This document shows, in pieces, positions 21,901-35,034 of a DNA stretch of 64,000 bases (positions within the stretch are counted from its first letter, which is position 1; every line of letters starts with the position of its first letter). The notes beneath the pieces are model-generated. The model saw only the letters and a list, made by a program, of their open reading frames with translations, was not told the origin of the DNA and searched no databases. Origin of the DNA: Rhynochetos jubatus (lineage: Eukaryota > Chordata > Aves > Eurypygiformes > Rhynochetidae). The stretch lies in NCBI GenBank assembly GCA_027574665.1, contig CM050673.1:10153420-10217419 (forward strand). The letters run 5' to 3'. The translations under genes were made by a program, and so were the position numbers.

Positions 21901-23967
21901 AGCACGACACTGCACAGACATGGCTCCTTCCCCTGCTTTCCTAGCCAGAACCCAGGGGGGGCCGTGGCCGGAAACCGCGGTCGGCAACTTCTAGGGTTAG
22001 GGTTAGGGTTAGGGTCCGGAGAACCAGAAAGCCCACAGCTCCAGGGATAATTGGGATTGCAAAGGCCTGCCAAGAGGAGCACGACACTGCACAGACATGG
22101 CTCCTTCCCCTGCTTTCCTAGCCAGAACCCCGGGGGGGCCGTGGCCGGAAACCGCGGTTGGCAACTTCTAGGGTTACGGTTGGGGTTAGGGTCCGGAGAA
22201 CCAGAAAGCCCACAGCTCCAGGGATAATTGGGATTGCAAAGGCCTGCCAAGAGGAGCACGACACTGCACAGACATGGCTCCTTCCCCAGCTTTCCTAGCC
22301 AGATCCCGGTGGGGCCGTGGCCGGAAACCGCGGTCGGCAACTTCTAGGGTTAGGGTTAGGGTTAGGGTTAGGGTCCGGAGAACCAGAAAGCCCACAGCTC
22401 CAGGGATAATTGGGATTGCAAAGGCCTGCCAAGAGGAGCACGACACTGCACAGACATGGTTCCTTCCCCTGCTTTCCTAGCCAGAACCCAGGGGAGGCCG
22501 TGGCCGGAAACCGCGGTCGGCAACTTCTAGGGTTAGGGTTAGGGTTAGGGTCCGGAGAACCAGAAAGCCCACAGCTCCAGGGATAATTGGGATTGCAAAG
22601 GCCTGCCAAGAGGAGCACGACACTGCACCGACATGGCTCCTTCCCCTGCTTTCCTAGCCAGAACCCAGGGGGGGCCGTGGCCGGAAACCGCGGTCGGCAA
22701 CTTCTAGGGTTAGGGTTAGGGTTAGGGTCCGGAGAACCAGAAAGCCCACAGCTCCAGGGATACTTGGGATTGCAAAGGCCTGCCAAGAGGAGCACGACAC
22801 TGCACCGACATGGCTCCTTCCCCAGCTTTCCTAGCCAGAACCCGGGGGGGGGCCGTGGCCAGAAACCGCGGTCGGCAACTTGTAGGGTTAGGGTTAGGGT
22901 CTGGAGAACCAGAAAGCCCACAGCTCCAGGGATAATTGGGATTGCAAAGGCCTGCCAAGAGGAGCACGACACTGCACAGACATGGCTCCTTCACCTGCTT
23001 TCCTAGCCAGAACCCAGGGGGGGCCGTTGCCGGAAACCGCGGTCGGCACCTTCTAGGGTTAGGGTTAGGGTTAGGGTCCGGAGAACCAGAAAGCCCACAG
23101 CTCCAGGGATAATTGGGATTGCAAAGGCCTGCCAAGAGGAGCACGACACTGCACAGACATGGCTCCTTCCCCTGCTTTCCTAGCCAGAACCCAGGGGGGG
23201 CCGTGGCCGGAAACCGCGGTCGGCAACTTCTAGGGTTAGGGTTAGGGTTAGGGTCCGGAGAACCAGAAAGCCCACAGCTCCAGGGATAATTGGGATTGCA
23301 AAGGCCTGCCAAGAGGAGCACGACACTGCACAGACATGGCTCCTTCCCCTGCTTTCCTAGCCAGAACCCAGGGGGGGCCGTGGCCGGAAACCGCGGTCGG
23401 CAACTTCTAGGGTTACGGTTGGGGTTAGGGTCCGGAGAACCAGAAAGCCCACAGCTCCAGGGATAATTGGGATTGCAAAGGCCTGCCAAGAGGAGCACGA
23501 CACTGCACAGACATGGCTCCTTCCCCAGCTTTCCTAGCCAGATCCCGGTGGGGGTCGTGGCCGGAAACCGCGGTCGGCAACTTCTAGGGTTAGGGTTAGG
23601 GTTAGGGTTAGGGTCCGGAGAACCAGAAAGCCCACAGCTCCAGGGATAATTGGGATTGCAAAGGCCTGCCAAGAGGAGCACGACACTGCACCGACATGGC
23701 TCCTTCCCCAGCTTTCCTAGCCAGAACCCAGGGGGGGCCGTGGCCGGAAACCGCGCTCGGCAACTTCTAGGGTTAGGGTTAGGGTTAGGGTCCGGAGAAC
23801 CAGAAAGCCCACAGCTCCAGGGATAATTGGGATTGCAAAGGCCTGCCAAGAGGAGCACGACACTGCACCGACATGGCTCCTTCCCCTGCTTTCCTAGCCA
23901 GAACCCAGGGGGGGCCGTGGCCGGAAACCGCGGTCGGCAACTTCTAGGGTTAGGGTTAGGGTTAGGG

Positions 23968-25395
23968 TCCGGAGAACCAGAAAGCCCACAGCTCCAGGGA
24001 TAATTGGGATTGCAAAGGCCTGCCAAGAGGAGCACGACACTGCACCGACATGGCTCCTTCCCCTGCTTTCCTAGCCAGAACCCAGGGGGGGCCGTGGCCG
24101 GAAACCGCGGTCGGCAACTTCTAGGGTTAGGGTTAGGGTTAGGGTTAGGGTCCGGAGAACCAGAAAGCCCACAGCTCCAGGGATAATTGGGATTGCAAAG
24201 GCCTGCCAAGAGGAGCACGACACTGCACAGACATGGCTCCTTCCCCTGCTTTCCTAGCCAGATCCCGGTGGGGGTCGTGGCCGGAAACCGCGGTCGGCAA
24301 CTTCTAGGGTTAGGGTTAGGGTTAGGGTCCGGAGAACCAGAAAGCCCACAGCTCCAGGGATAATTGGGATTGCAAAGGCCTGCCAAGAGGAGCACGACAC
24401 TGCACCGACATGGCTCCTTCCCCTGCTTTCCTAGCCAGAACCCAGGGGGGGCCGTGGCCGGAAACCGCGCTCGGCAACTTCTAGGGTTAGGGTTAGGGTT
24501 AGGGTCCGGAGAACCAGAAAGCCCACAGCTCCAGGGATAATTGGGATTGCAAAGGCCTGCCAAGAGGAGCACGACACTGCACAGACATGGCACCTTCCCC
24601 TGCTTTCCTAGCCAGAACCCAGGGGGGGCCGTTGCCGGAAACCGCGGTCGGCACCTTCTAGGGTTAGGGTTAGGGTTAGGGTCCGGAGAACCCGAAAGCC
24701 CACAGCTCCAGGGATAATTGGGATTGCAAAGGCCTGCCAAGAGGAGCACGACACTGCACCGACATGGCTCCTTCCCCTGCTTTCCTAGCCAGAACCCAGG
24801 GGGGGCCGTGGCCGGAAACCGCGGTCGGCAACTTCTAGGGTTAGGGTTAGGGTTAGGGTTAGGGTCCGGAGAACCAGAAAGCCCACAGCTCCAGGGATAA
24901 TTGGGATTGCAAAGGCCTGCCAAGAGGAGCACGACACTGCACAGACATGGCTCCTTCCCCTGCTTTCCTAGCCAGATCCCGGTGGGGGTCGTGGCCGGAA
25001 ACCGCGGTCGGCAACTTCTAGGGTTAGGGTTAGGGTTAGGGTCCGGAGAACCAGAAAGCCCACAGCTCCAGGGATAATTGGGATTGCAAAGGCCTGCCAA
25101 GAGGAGCACGACACTGCACCGACATGGCTCCTTCCCCTGCTTTCCTAGCCAGAACCCAGGGGGGGCCGTGGCCGGAAACCGCGCTCGGCAACTTCTAGGG
25201 TTAGGGTTAGGGTTAGGGTCCGGAGAACCAGAAAGCCCACAGCTCCAGGGATAATTGGGATTGCAAAGGCCTGCCAAGAGGAGCACGACACTGCACAGAC
25301 ATGGCACCTTCCCCTGCTTTCCTAGCCAGAACCCAGGGGGGGCCGTTGCCGGAAACCGCGGTCGGCACCTTCTAGGGTTAGGGTTAGGGTTAGGG
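23968..25395 (+). repeat. Tandem duplication of a 714-bp four-monomer unit
   Basis: Copies 23968-24681 and 24682-25395 are directly adjacent. Each comprises a 183-bp unit, a 'gatcccggtggggg' unit, a 'gcgctcggc' unit and a 'catggcacc'/'ccgttgccgg'/'ggcacctt' unit, in that order. The only difference I found is 'gaacccgaaag' at about 24690 against 'gaaccagaaag'. 714 is four times 177 plus one hexamer. Confidence 0.9.
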
Positions 25396-26475
25396 TCCGG
25401 AGAACCAGAAAGCCCACAGCTCCAGGGATAATTGGGATTGCAAAGGCCTGCCAAGAGGAGCACGACACTGCACAGACATGGCTCCTTCCCCTGCTTTCCT
25501 AGCCAGAACCCAGGGGGGGCCGTGGCCGGAAACCGCGGTCGGCAACTTCTAGGGTTAGGGTTAGGGTTAGGGTCCGGAGAACCAGAAAGCCCACAGCTCC
25601 AGGGATAATTGGGATTGCAAAGGCCTGCCAAGAGGAGCACGACACTGCACAGACATGGCTCCTTCCCCAGCTTTCCTAGCCAGATCCCGGGGGGGGTCGT
25701 GGCCGGAAACCGCGGTCGGCAACTTCTAGGGTTAGGGTTAGGGTTAGGGTTAGGGTCCGGAGAACCAGAAAGCCCACAGCTCCAGGGATAATTGGGATTG
25801 CAAAGGCCTGCCAAGAGGAGCACGACACTGCACAGACATGGCTCCTTCCCCTGCTTTCCTAGCCAGATCCCGGTGGGGGTCGTGGCCGGAAACCGCGGTC
25901 GGCAACTTCTAGGGTTAGGGTTAGGGTTAGGGTTAGGGTCCGGAGAACCAGAAAGCCCACAGCTCCAGGGATAATTGGGATTGCAAAGGCCTGCCAAGAG
26001 GAGCACGACACTGCACCGACATGGCTCCTTCCCCAGCTTTCCTAGCCAGAACCCAGGGGGGGCCGTGGCTGGAAACCGCGGTCGGCAACTTCTAGGGTTA
26101 GGGTTAGGGTTAGGGTCCGGAGAACCAGAAAGCCCACAGCTCCAGGGATAATTGGGATTGCAAAGGCCTGCCAAGAGGAGCACGACACTGCACCGACATG
26201 GCTCCTTCCCGGGCTTTCCTAGCCAGAACCCAGGGGGGGCCGTGGCCGGAAACCGCGGTCGGCAACTTCTAGGGTTAGGGTTAGGGTTAGGGTCCGGAGA
26301 ACCAGAAAGCCCACAGCTCCAGGGATAATTGGGATTGCAAAGGCCTGCCAAGAGGAGCACGACACTGCACAGACATGGCTCCTTCCCCTGCTTTCCTAGC
26401 CAGAACCCAGGGGGGGCCATGGCCGGAAACCGCGGTCGGCAACTTCTAGGGTTAGGGTTAGGGTTAGGGTTAGGG

Positions 26476-27013
26476 TCCGGAGAACCAGAAAGCCCACAGC
26501 TCCAGGGATAATTGGGATTGCAAAGGCCTGCCAAGAGGAGCACGACACTGCACAGACATGGCTCCTTCCCCTGCTTTCCTAGCCAGAACCCAGGGGGGGC
26601 CGTGGCCGGAAACCGCGGTTGGCACCTTCTAGGGTTAGGGTTAGGGTTAGGGTCCGGAGAACCAGAAAGCCCACAGCTCCAGGGATAATTGGGATTGCAA
26701 AGGCCTGCCAAGAGGAGCACGACACTGCACAGACATGGCTCCTTCCCCTGCTTTCCTAGCCAGAACCCGGGGGGGGCCGTGGCCGGAAACCGCGGTCGGC
26801 AACTTCTAGGGTTAGGGTTAGGGTTAGGGTCCGGAGAACCAGAAAGCCCACAGCTCCAGGGATAATTGGGATTGCAAAGGCCTGCCAAGAGGAGCACGAC
26901 ACTGCACAGACATGGCTCCTTCCCCTGCTTTCCTAGCCAGATCCCGGGGGGGGGCCGTGGCCGGAAACCGCGGTCGGCAACTTCTAGGCTTAGGGTTATG
27001 GTTAGGGTTAGGG
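26476..27013 (+). repeat. Three-unit block repeated at 28820-29357
   Basis: Three units match 28820-29357 at a 2344-bp offset: one ending 'ggttggcacc', one with 'acccggggggggcc', and one with 'gatcccgggg' followed by an unusual tract TTAGGC-less start 'taggcttagggttatgg'. Units outside the block differ on both sides, so this is a short shared segment within a longer spacing of about 13 monomers. Confidence 0.8.
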
Positions 27014-28819
27014 TCCGGAGAACCAGAAAGCCCACAGCTCCAGGGATAATTGGGATTGCAAAGGCCTGCCAAGAGGAGCACGACACTGCACAGACATGGC
27101 TCCTTCCCCAGCTTTCCTAGCCAGATACCGGTGGGGGTCGTGGCCGGAAACCGCGGTCGGCAACTTCTAGGGTTAGGGTTAGGGTTAGGGTTAGGGTCCG
27201 GAGAACCAGAAAGCCCACAGCTCCAGGGATAATTGGGATTGCAAAGGCCTGCCAAGAGGAGCACGACACTGCACCGACATGGCTCCTTCCCCAGCTTTCC
27301 TAGCCAGAACCCAGGGGGGGCCGTGGCCGGAAACCGCGCTCGGCAACTTCTAGGGTTAGGGTTAGGGTTAGGGTCCGGAGAACCAGAAAGCCCACAGCTC
27401 CAGGGATAATTGGGATTGCAAAGGCCTGCCAAGAGGAGCACGACACTGCACAGACATGGCTCCTTCCCCTGCTTTCCTAGCCAGAACCCAGGGGGGGCCG
27501 TGGCCGGAAACCGCGGTCGGCAACTTCTAGGGTTAGGGTTAGGGTTAGGGTCCGGAGAACCAGAAAGCCCACAGCTCCAGGGATAATTGGGATTGCAAAG
27601 GCCTGCCAAGAGGAGCACGACACTGCACCGACATGGCTCCTTCCCCTGCTTTCCTAGCCAGAACCCAGGGGGGGCCGTGGCCGGAAACCGCGGTCGGCAA
27701 CTTCTAGGGTTAGGGTTAGGGTTAGGGTTAGGGTCCGGAGAACCAGAAAGCCCACAGCTCCAGGGATAATTGGGATTGCAAAGGCCTGCCAAGAGGAGCA
27801 CGACACTGCACAGACATGGCTCCTTCCCCTGCTTTCCTAGCCAGAACCCAGGGGGGGCCGTGGCCGGAAACCGCGCTCGGCAACTTCTAGGGTTAGGGTT
27901 AGGGTTAGGGTTAGGGTCCGGAGAACCAGAAAGCCCACAGCTCCAGGGATAATTGGGATTGCAAAGGCCTGCCAAGAGGAGCACGACACTGCACAGACAT
28001 GGCTCCTTCCCCTGCTTTCCTAGCCAGAACCCAGGGGGGGCCGTGGCCGGAAACCGCGCTCGGCAACTTCTAGGGTTAGGGTTAGGGTTAGGGTCCGGAG
28101 AACCAGAAAGCCCACAGCTCCAGGGATAATTGGGATTGCAAAGGCCTGCCAAGAGGAGCACGACACTGCACAGACATGGCTCCTTCCCCAGCTTTCCTAG
28201 CCAGATCCCGGTGGGGGTCGTGGCCGGAAACCGCGGTCGGCAACTTCTAGGGTTAGGGTTAGGGTTAGGGTTAGGGTCCGGAGAACCAGAAAGCCCACAG
28301 CTCCAGGGATAATTGGGATTGCAAAGGCCTGCCAAGAGGAGCACGACACTGCACAGACATGGCTCCTTCCCCTGCTTTCCTAGCCAGATCCCGGTGGGGG
28401 TCGTGGCCAGAAACCGCGGTCGGCAACTTCTAGGGTTAGGGTTAGGGTTAGGGTTAGGGTCCGGAGAACCAGAAAGCCCACAGCTCCAGGGATAATTGGG
28501 ATTGCAAAGGCCTGCCAAGAGGAGCACGACACTGCACCGACATGGCTCCTTCCCCTGCTTTCCTAGCCAGAACCCAGGGGGGGCCGTGGCCGGAAACCGC
28601 GGTCGGCAACTTCTAGGGTTAGGGTTAGGGTTAGGGTTAGGGTCCGGAGAACCAGAAAGCCCACAGCTCCAGGGATAATTGGGATTGCAAAGGCCTGCCA
28701 AGAGGAGCACGACACTGCACAGACATGGCTCCTTCCCCTGCTTTCCTAGCCAGAACCCAGGGGGGGCCGTGGCCGGAAACCGCGGTCGGCCACTTCTAGG
28801 GTTAGGGTTAGGGTTAGGG

Positions 28820-29357
28820 TCCGGAGAACCAGAAAGCCCACAGCTCCAGGGATAATTGGGATTGCAAAGGCCTGCCAAGAGGAGCACGACACTGCACAGA
28901 CATGGCTCCTTCCCCTGCTTTCCTAGCCAGAACCCAGGGGGGGCCGTGGCCGGAAACCGCGGTTGGCACCTTCTAGGGTTAGGGTTAGGGTTAGGGTCCG
29001 GAGAACCAGAAAGCCCACAGCTCCAGGGATAATTGGGATTGCAAAGGCCTGCCAAGAGGAGCACGACACTGCACAGACATGGCTCCTTCCCCTGCTTTCC
29101 TAGCCAGAACCCGGGGGGGGCCGTGGCCGGAAACCGCGGTCGGCAACTTCTAGGGTTAGGGTTAGGGTTAGGGTCCGGAGAACCAGAAAGCCCACAGCTC
29201 CAGGGATAATTGGGATTGCAAAGGCCTGCCAAGAGGAGCACGACACTGCACAGACATGGCTCCTTCCCCTGCTTTCCTAGCCAGATCCCGGGGGGGGGCC
29301 GTGGCCGGAAACCGCGGTCGGCAACTTCTAGGCTTAGGGTTATGGTTAGGGTTAGGG
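28820..29357 (+). repeat. Three-unit block, second copy of 26476-27013
   Basis: Partner of 26476-27013. The following unit diverges: here 'ctagacagaacatagggg', a zone-A-like marker, against 'gataccggtggggg' after the first copy. The boundary therefore joins sequence of different subfamily affinity. Confidence 0.8.
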
Positions 29358-30499
29358 TCCGGAGAACCAGAAAGCCCACAGCTCCAGGGATAATTGGGAT
29401 TGCAAAGGCCTGCCAAGAGGAGCACGACACTGCACAGACATGGCTCCTTCCCCTGCTTTCCTAGACAGAACATAGGGGGGGCCGTGGCCGGAAACCGCGG
29501 TCGGCAACTTCTAGGGTTAGGGTTAGGGTTAGGGTCCGGAGAACCAGAAAGCCCACAGCTCCAGGGATAATTGGGATTGCAAAGGCCTGCCAAGAGGAGC
29601 ACGACACTGCACCGACATGGCTCCTTCCCCTGCTTTCCTAGCCAGAACCCGGGGGGGGCCGTGGCCGGAAACCGCGGTCGGCCACTTCTAGGGTTAGGGT
29701 TAGGGTTAGGGTCCGGAGAACCAGAAAGCCCACAGCTCCAGGGATAATTGGGATTGCAAAGGCCTGCCAAGAGGAGCACGACACTGCACCGACATGGCTC
29801 CTTCCCCTGCTTTCCTAGCCAGAACCCAGGGGGGGCCGTGGCCGGAAACCGCGGTCGGCAACTTCTAGGGTTAGGGTTAGGGTTAGGGTCCAGAGAACCA
29901 GAAAGCCCACAGCTCCAGGGATAATTGGGATTGCAAAGGCCTGCCAAGAGGAGCACGACACTGCACAGACATGGCTCCTTCCCCTGCTTTCCTAGCCAGA
30001 ACCCGGGGGGGGGCCGTGGCCGGAAACCGCGGTCGGCAACTTCTAGGGTTAGGGTTAGGGTTAGGGTCCGGAGAACCAGAAAGCCCACAGCTCCAGGGAT
30101 AATTGGGATTGCAAAGGCCTGCCAAGAGGAGCACAACACTGCACAGACATGGCTCCTTCCCCAGCTTTCCTAGCCAGATCCCTGGGGGGGCCGTGGCCGG
30201 AAACTGCGGTCGGCAACTTCTAGGCTTAGGGTTAGGGTTAGGGTTAGGGTCCGGAGAACCAGAAAGCCCACAGCTCCAGGGATAATTGGGATTGCAAAGG
30301 CCTGCCAAGAGGAGCACGACACTGCACAGACATGGCTCCTTCCCCTGCTTTCCTAGCCAGAAACCAGGGGGGACCGTGGCCGGAAACTGCGGTCGGTAAC
30401 TTCTAGGGTTAGGGTTAGGGTTAGGGTCCGGAGAACCAGAAAGCCCACAGCTCCAGGGATAATTGGGATTGCAAAGGCCTGCCAAGAGGAGCACGACAC

Positions 30500-33400
30500 T
30501 GCACCGACATGGCTCCTTCCCCAGCTTTCCTAGCCAGAACCCAGGGGGGGGGCCGTGGCCGGAAACCGCGGCCGGCAACTTCTAGGGTTAGGGTTAGGGT
30601 TAGGGTCCGGAGAACCAGAAAGCCCACAGCTCCAGGGATAATTGGGATTGCAAAGGCCTGCCAAGAGGAGCACGACACTGCACAGACATGGCTCCTTCCC
30701 CAGCTTTCCTAGCCAGAACCCAGGGGGGGCCATGCCCAGAAACCGCGGTCGGCAACTTCTAGGGTTAGGGTTAGGGTTAGGGTCCGGAGAACCAGAAAGC
30801 CCACAGCTCCAGGGATAATTGGGATTGCAAAGGCCTGCCAAGAGGAGCACGACACTGTACAGACATGGCTCCTTCCCCTGCTTTCCTAGCCAGAACCCAG
30901 GGGGGGCCGTGGCCGGAAACCGCGGTCGGCAACTTCTAGGGTTAGGGTTAGGGTTAGGGTCCGGAGAACCAGAAAGCCCACAGCTCCAGGGATAATTGGG
31001 ATTGCAAAGGCCTGCCAAGAGGAGCACGACACTGCACAGACATGGCTCCTTCCCCTGCTTTCCTAGCCAGAACCCAGGGGGGGCCGTGGCCGGAAACCGC
31101 GGTCGGCAACTTCTAGGGTTAGGGTTAGGGTTAGGGTCCGGAGAACCAGAAAGCCCACAGCTCCAGGGATAATTGGGATTGCAAAGGCCTGCCAAGAGGA
31201 GCACGACACTGCACAGACATGGCTCCTTCCCCTGCTTTCCTAGCCAGAACCCAGGGGGGGCCGTGGCCGGAAACCGCGGTCGGCAACTTCTAGGGCTAGG
31301 GTTGGGGTTAGGGTCCGGAGAACCAGAAAGCCCACAGCTCCAGGGATAATTGGGATTGCAAAGGCCTGCCAAGAGGAGCACGACACTGCACAGACATGGC
31401 TCCTTCCCCAGCTTTCCTAGCCAGATCCCGGGGGGGGCCGTGGCCGGAAACCGCGGTCGGCAACTTCTAGGGTTAGGGTTAGGGTTAGGGTTAGGGTCCG
31501 GAGAACCAGAAAGCCCACAGCTCCAGGGATAATTGGGATTGCAAAGGCCTGCCAAGAGGAGCACGACACTGCACCGACATGGCTCCTTCCCCAGCTTTCC
31601 TAGCCAGAACCCGGGGGGGGGCCGTGGCCGGAAACCGCGGTCGGCCACTCCTAGGGTTAGGGTTAGGGTTAGGGTCCGGAGAACCAGAAAGCCCACAGCT
31701 CCAGGGATAATTGGGATTGCAAAGGCCTGCCAAGAGGAGCACGACACTGCACCGACATGGCTCCTTCCCCTGCTTTCCTAGCCAGAACGCAGGGGGGGGC
31801 GTGGCCGGAAACCGCGGTCGGCCACTCCTAGGGTTAGGGTTAGGGTTAGGGTCCGGAGAACCAGAAAGCCCACAGCTCCAGGGATAATTGGGATTGCAAA
31901 GGCCTGCCAAGAGGAGCACGACACTGCACCGACATGGCTCCTTCCCCTGCTTTCCTAGCCAGAACCCAGGGGGGGCCGTGGCCGGAAACCGCGGTTGGCA
32001 ACTTCTAGGGTTAGGGTTAGGGTTAGGGTCCGGAGAACCAGAAAGCCCACAGCTCCAGGGATAATTGGGATTGCAAAGGCCTGCCAAGAGGAGCACGACA
32101 CTGCACAGACATGGCTCCTTCCCCTGCTTTCCTAGCCAGAACCCAGGGGGGGCCGTGGCCGGAAACCGCGGTTGGCAACTTCTAGGGTTAGGGTTGGGGT
32201 TAGGGTCCGGAGAACCAGAAAGCCCACAGCTCCAGGGATAATTGGGATTGCAAAGGCCTGCCAAGAGGAGCACGACACTGCACCGACATGGCTCCTTCCC
32301 CAGCGTTCCTAGCCAGAACCCAGGGGGGGGCCGTGGCCGGAAACCGTGGTCGGCAACTTGTAGGGTTAGGCTTAGGGTCTGGAGAACCAGAAAGCCCACA
32401 GCTCCAGGGATAATTGGGATTGCAAAGGCCTGCCAAGAGGAGCACGACACTGCACCGACATGGCTCCTTCCCCAGCTTTCCTAGCCAGAACCCAGGGGAG
32501 GCCGTGGCCGGAAAACGCGGTCGGCAACTTCTAGGGTTAGGGTTAGGGTTAGGGTCCGGAGAACCAGAAAGCCCACAGCTCCAGGGATAATTGGGATTGC
32601 AAAGGCCTGCCAAGAGGAGCACGACACTGCACAGACATGGCTCCTTCCCCTGCTTTCCTAGCCAGAACCCAGGGGGGGCCGTGGCCGGAAACCGCGGTCG
32701 GCAACTTCTAGGGTTAGGGTTAGGGTTAGGGTCCGGAGAACCAGAAAGCCCACAGCTCCAGGGATAATTGGGATTGCAAAGGCCTGCCAAGAGGAGCACG
32801 ACACTGCACAGACATGGCTCCTTCCCCAGCTTTCCTAGCCAGAACCCAGGGGGGGCCGTGGCCGGAAACCGCGGTCGGCCACTTCTAGGGTTAGGGTTAG
32901 GGTTAGGGTTAGGGTCCGGAGAACCAGAAAGCCCACAGCTCCAGGGATAATTGGGATTGCAAAGGCCTGCCAAGAGGAGCACGACACTGCATCGACATGG
33001 CTCCTTCCCCTGCTTTCCTAGCCAGAACCCAGGGGAGGCCGTGGCCGGAAACCGCGGTCGGCAACTTCTAGGGTTAGGGTTGGGGTTAGGGTCCGGAGAA
33101 CCAGAAAGCCCACAGCTCCAGGGATAATTGGGATTGCAAAGGCCTGCCAAGAGGAGCACGACACTGCACAGACATGGCTCCTTCCCCAGCTTTCCTAGCC
33201 AGATCCCGGGGGGGGCCGTGGCCGGAAACCGCGGTCGGCAACTTCTAGGGTTAGGGTTGGGGTTAGGGTCCGGAGAACCAGAAAGCCCACAGCTCCAGGG
33301 ATACTTGGGATTGCAAAGGCCTGCCAAGAGGAGCACGACACTGCACCGACATGGCTCCTTCCCCAGCGTTCCTAGCCAGAACCCGGGGGGGGGCCGTGGC

Positions 33401-33600
33401 CGGAAACCGCGGTCGGCAACTTCTAGGGTTAGGGTTAGGGTCTGGAGAACCAGAAAGCCCACAGCTCCAGGGATAATTGGGATTGCAAAGTCCTGCCAAG
33501 AGGATCACGACACTGCACCGACATGGCTCCTTCCCCAGCTTTCCTAGCCAGAACCCAGGGGAGGCCGTGGCCGGAAACCGCGGTCGGCAACTTCTAGGGT
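30500..33600 (+). repeat. Second island of zone-B-type monomers
   Basis: Zone-B markers reappear here: 'ccatgcccag' (about 30730), 'ctgtacaga' (about 30855), 'gggctagggttgggg' (about 31293), a TTAGGC/'gtctgg' unit (about 32370) and a 'catcgacatgg' unit (about 32990). The spacing from the first to the third (563 bp) equals that at 13460-14023 and 17352-17915, so the segment about 30.70-31.31 kb is a third copy of a zone-B block about 17.3 kb from the first. Confidence 0.7.
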
Positions 33601-35034
33601 TAGGGTTAGGGTTAGGGTCTGGAGAACCAGAAAGCCCACAGCTCCAGGGATAATTGGGATTGCAAACGCCTGCCAAGAGGAGCACGACACTGCACAGACA
33701 TGGCTCCTTCCCCTGCTTTCCTAGCCAGAACCCAGGGGGGGCCGTGGCCGGAAACCGCGGTCGGCAACTTCTAGGGTTAGGGTTAGGGTTAGGGTCCGGA
33801 GAACCAGAAAGCCCACAGCTCCAGGGATAATTGGGATTGCAAAGGCCTGCCAAGAGGAGCACGACACTGCACAGACATGGCTCCTTCCCCTGCTTTCCTA
33901 GCCAGAACCCAGGGGGGGCCGTGGCCGGAAACCGCGGTTGGCAACTTCTAGGGTTACGGTTGGGGTTAGGGTCCGGAGAACCAGAAAGCCCACAGCTCCA
34001 GGGATAATTGGGATTGCAAAGGCCTGCCAAGAGGAGCACGACACTGCACAGACATGGCTCCTTCCCCAGCTTTCCTAGCCAGATCCCGGTGGGGGCCGTG
34101 GCCGGAAACCGCGGTCGGCAACTTCTAGGGTTAGGGTTAGGGTTAGGGTTAGGGTCCGGAGAACCAGAAAGCCCACAGCTCCAGGGATAATTGGGATTGC
34201 AAAGGCCTGCCAAGAGGAGCACGACACTGCACCGACATGGCTCCTTCCCCTGCTTTCCTAGCCAGAACCCAGGGGAGGCCGTGGCCGGAAACCGCGGTCG
34301 GCAACTTCTAGGGTTAGGGTTAGGGTTAGGGTCCGGAGAACCAGAAAGCCCACAGCTCCAGGGATAATTGGGATTGCAAAGGCCTGCCAAGAGGAGCACG
34401 ACACTGCACCGACATGGCTCCTTCCCCTGCTTTCCTAGCCAGAACCCAGGGGGGGCCGTGGCCGGAAACCGCGGTCGGCAACTTCTAGGGTTAGGGTTAG
34501 GGTTAGGGTCCGGAGAACCCGAAAGCCCACAGCTCCAGGGATACTTGGGATTGCAAAGGCCTGCCAAGAGGAGCACGACACTGCACCGACATGGCTCCTT
34601 CCCCTGCTTTCCTAGCCAGAACCCGGGGGGGGGCCGTGGCCAGAAACCGCGGTCGGCAACTTGTAGGGTTAGGGTTAGGGTCTGGAGAACCAGAAAGCCC
34701 ACAGCTCCAGGGATAATTTGGATTGCAAAGGCCTGCCAAGAGGAGCACGACACTGCACAGACATGGCTCCTTCCCCTGCTTTCCTAGCCAGAACTCAGGG
34801 GGGGCCGTGGCCGGAAACCGCGGTTGGCACCTTCTAGGGTTAGGGTTAGGGTTAGGGTCCGGAGAACCAGAAAGCCCACAGCTCCAGGGATAATTGGGAT
34901 TGCAAAGGCCTGCCAAGAGGAGCACGACACTGCACCGACATGGCTCCTTCCCCTGCTTTCCTAGCCAGAACCCAGGGGGGGCCGTGGCCGGAAACCGCGG
35001 TCGGCAACTTCTAGGGTTAGGGTTAGGGTTAGGG

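Larger units (their letters stand above)
21000..30500 (+). repeat. Zone C: 'gatcccggtggggg' and 'gcgctcggc' subfamilies
   Basis: This zone is enriched in units where 'agaaccca'+G7 is replaced by 'agatcccggtggggg' (about 22303, 23541, 24262, 24977, 25866, 28203), in 'gcgctcggc' units (about 23755, 24473, 25190, 27338, 27874, 28058) and in 183-bp units. The TTAGGC/'gtctgg' marker of zone B is absent; a TTAGGG version of the shortened 'gtctgg' unit occurs once, at about 22.89 kb. Boundaries are gradual. Confidence 0.65.
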
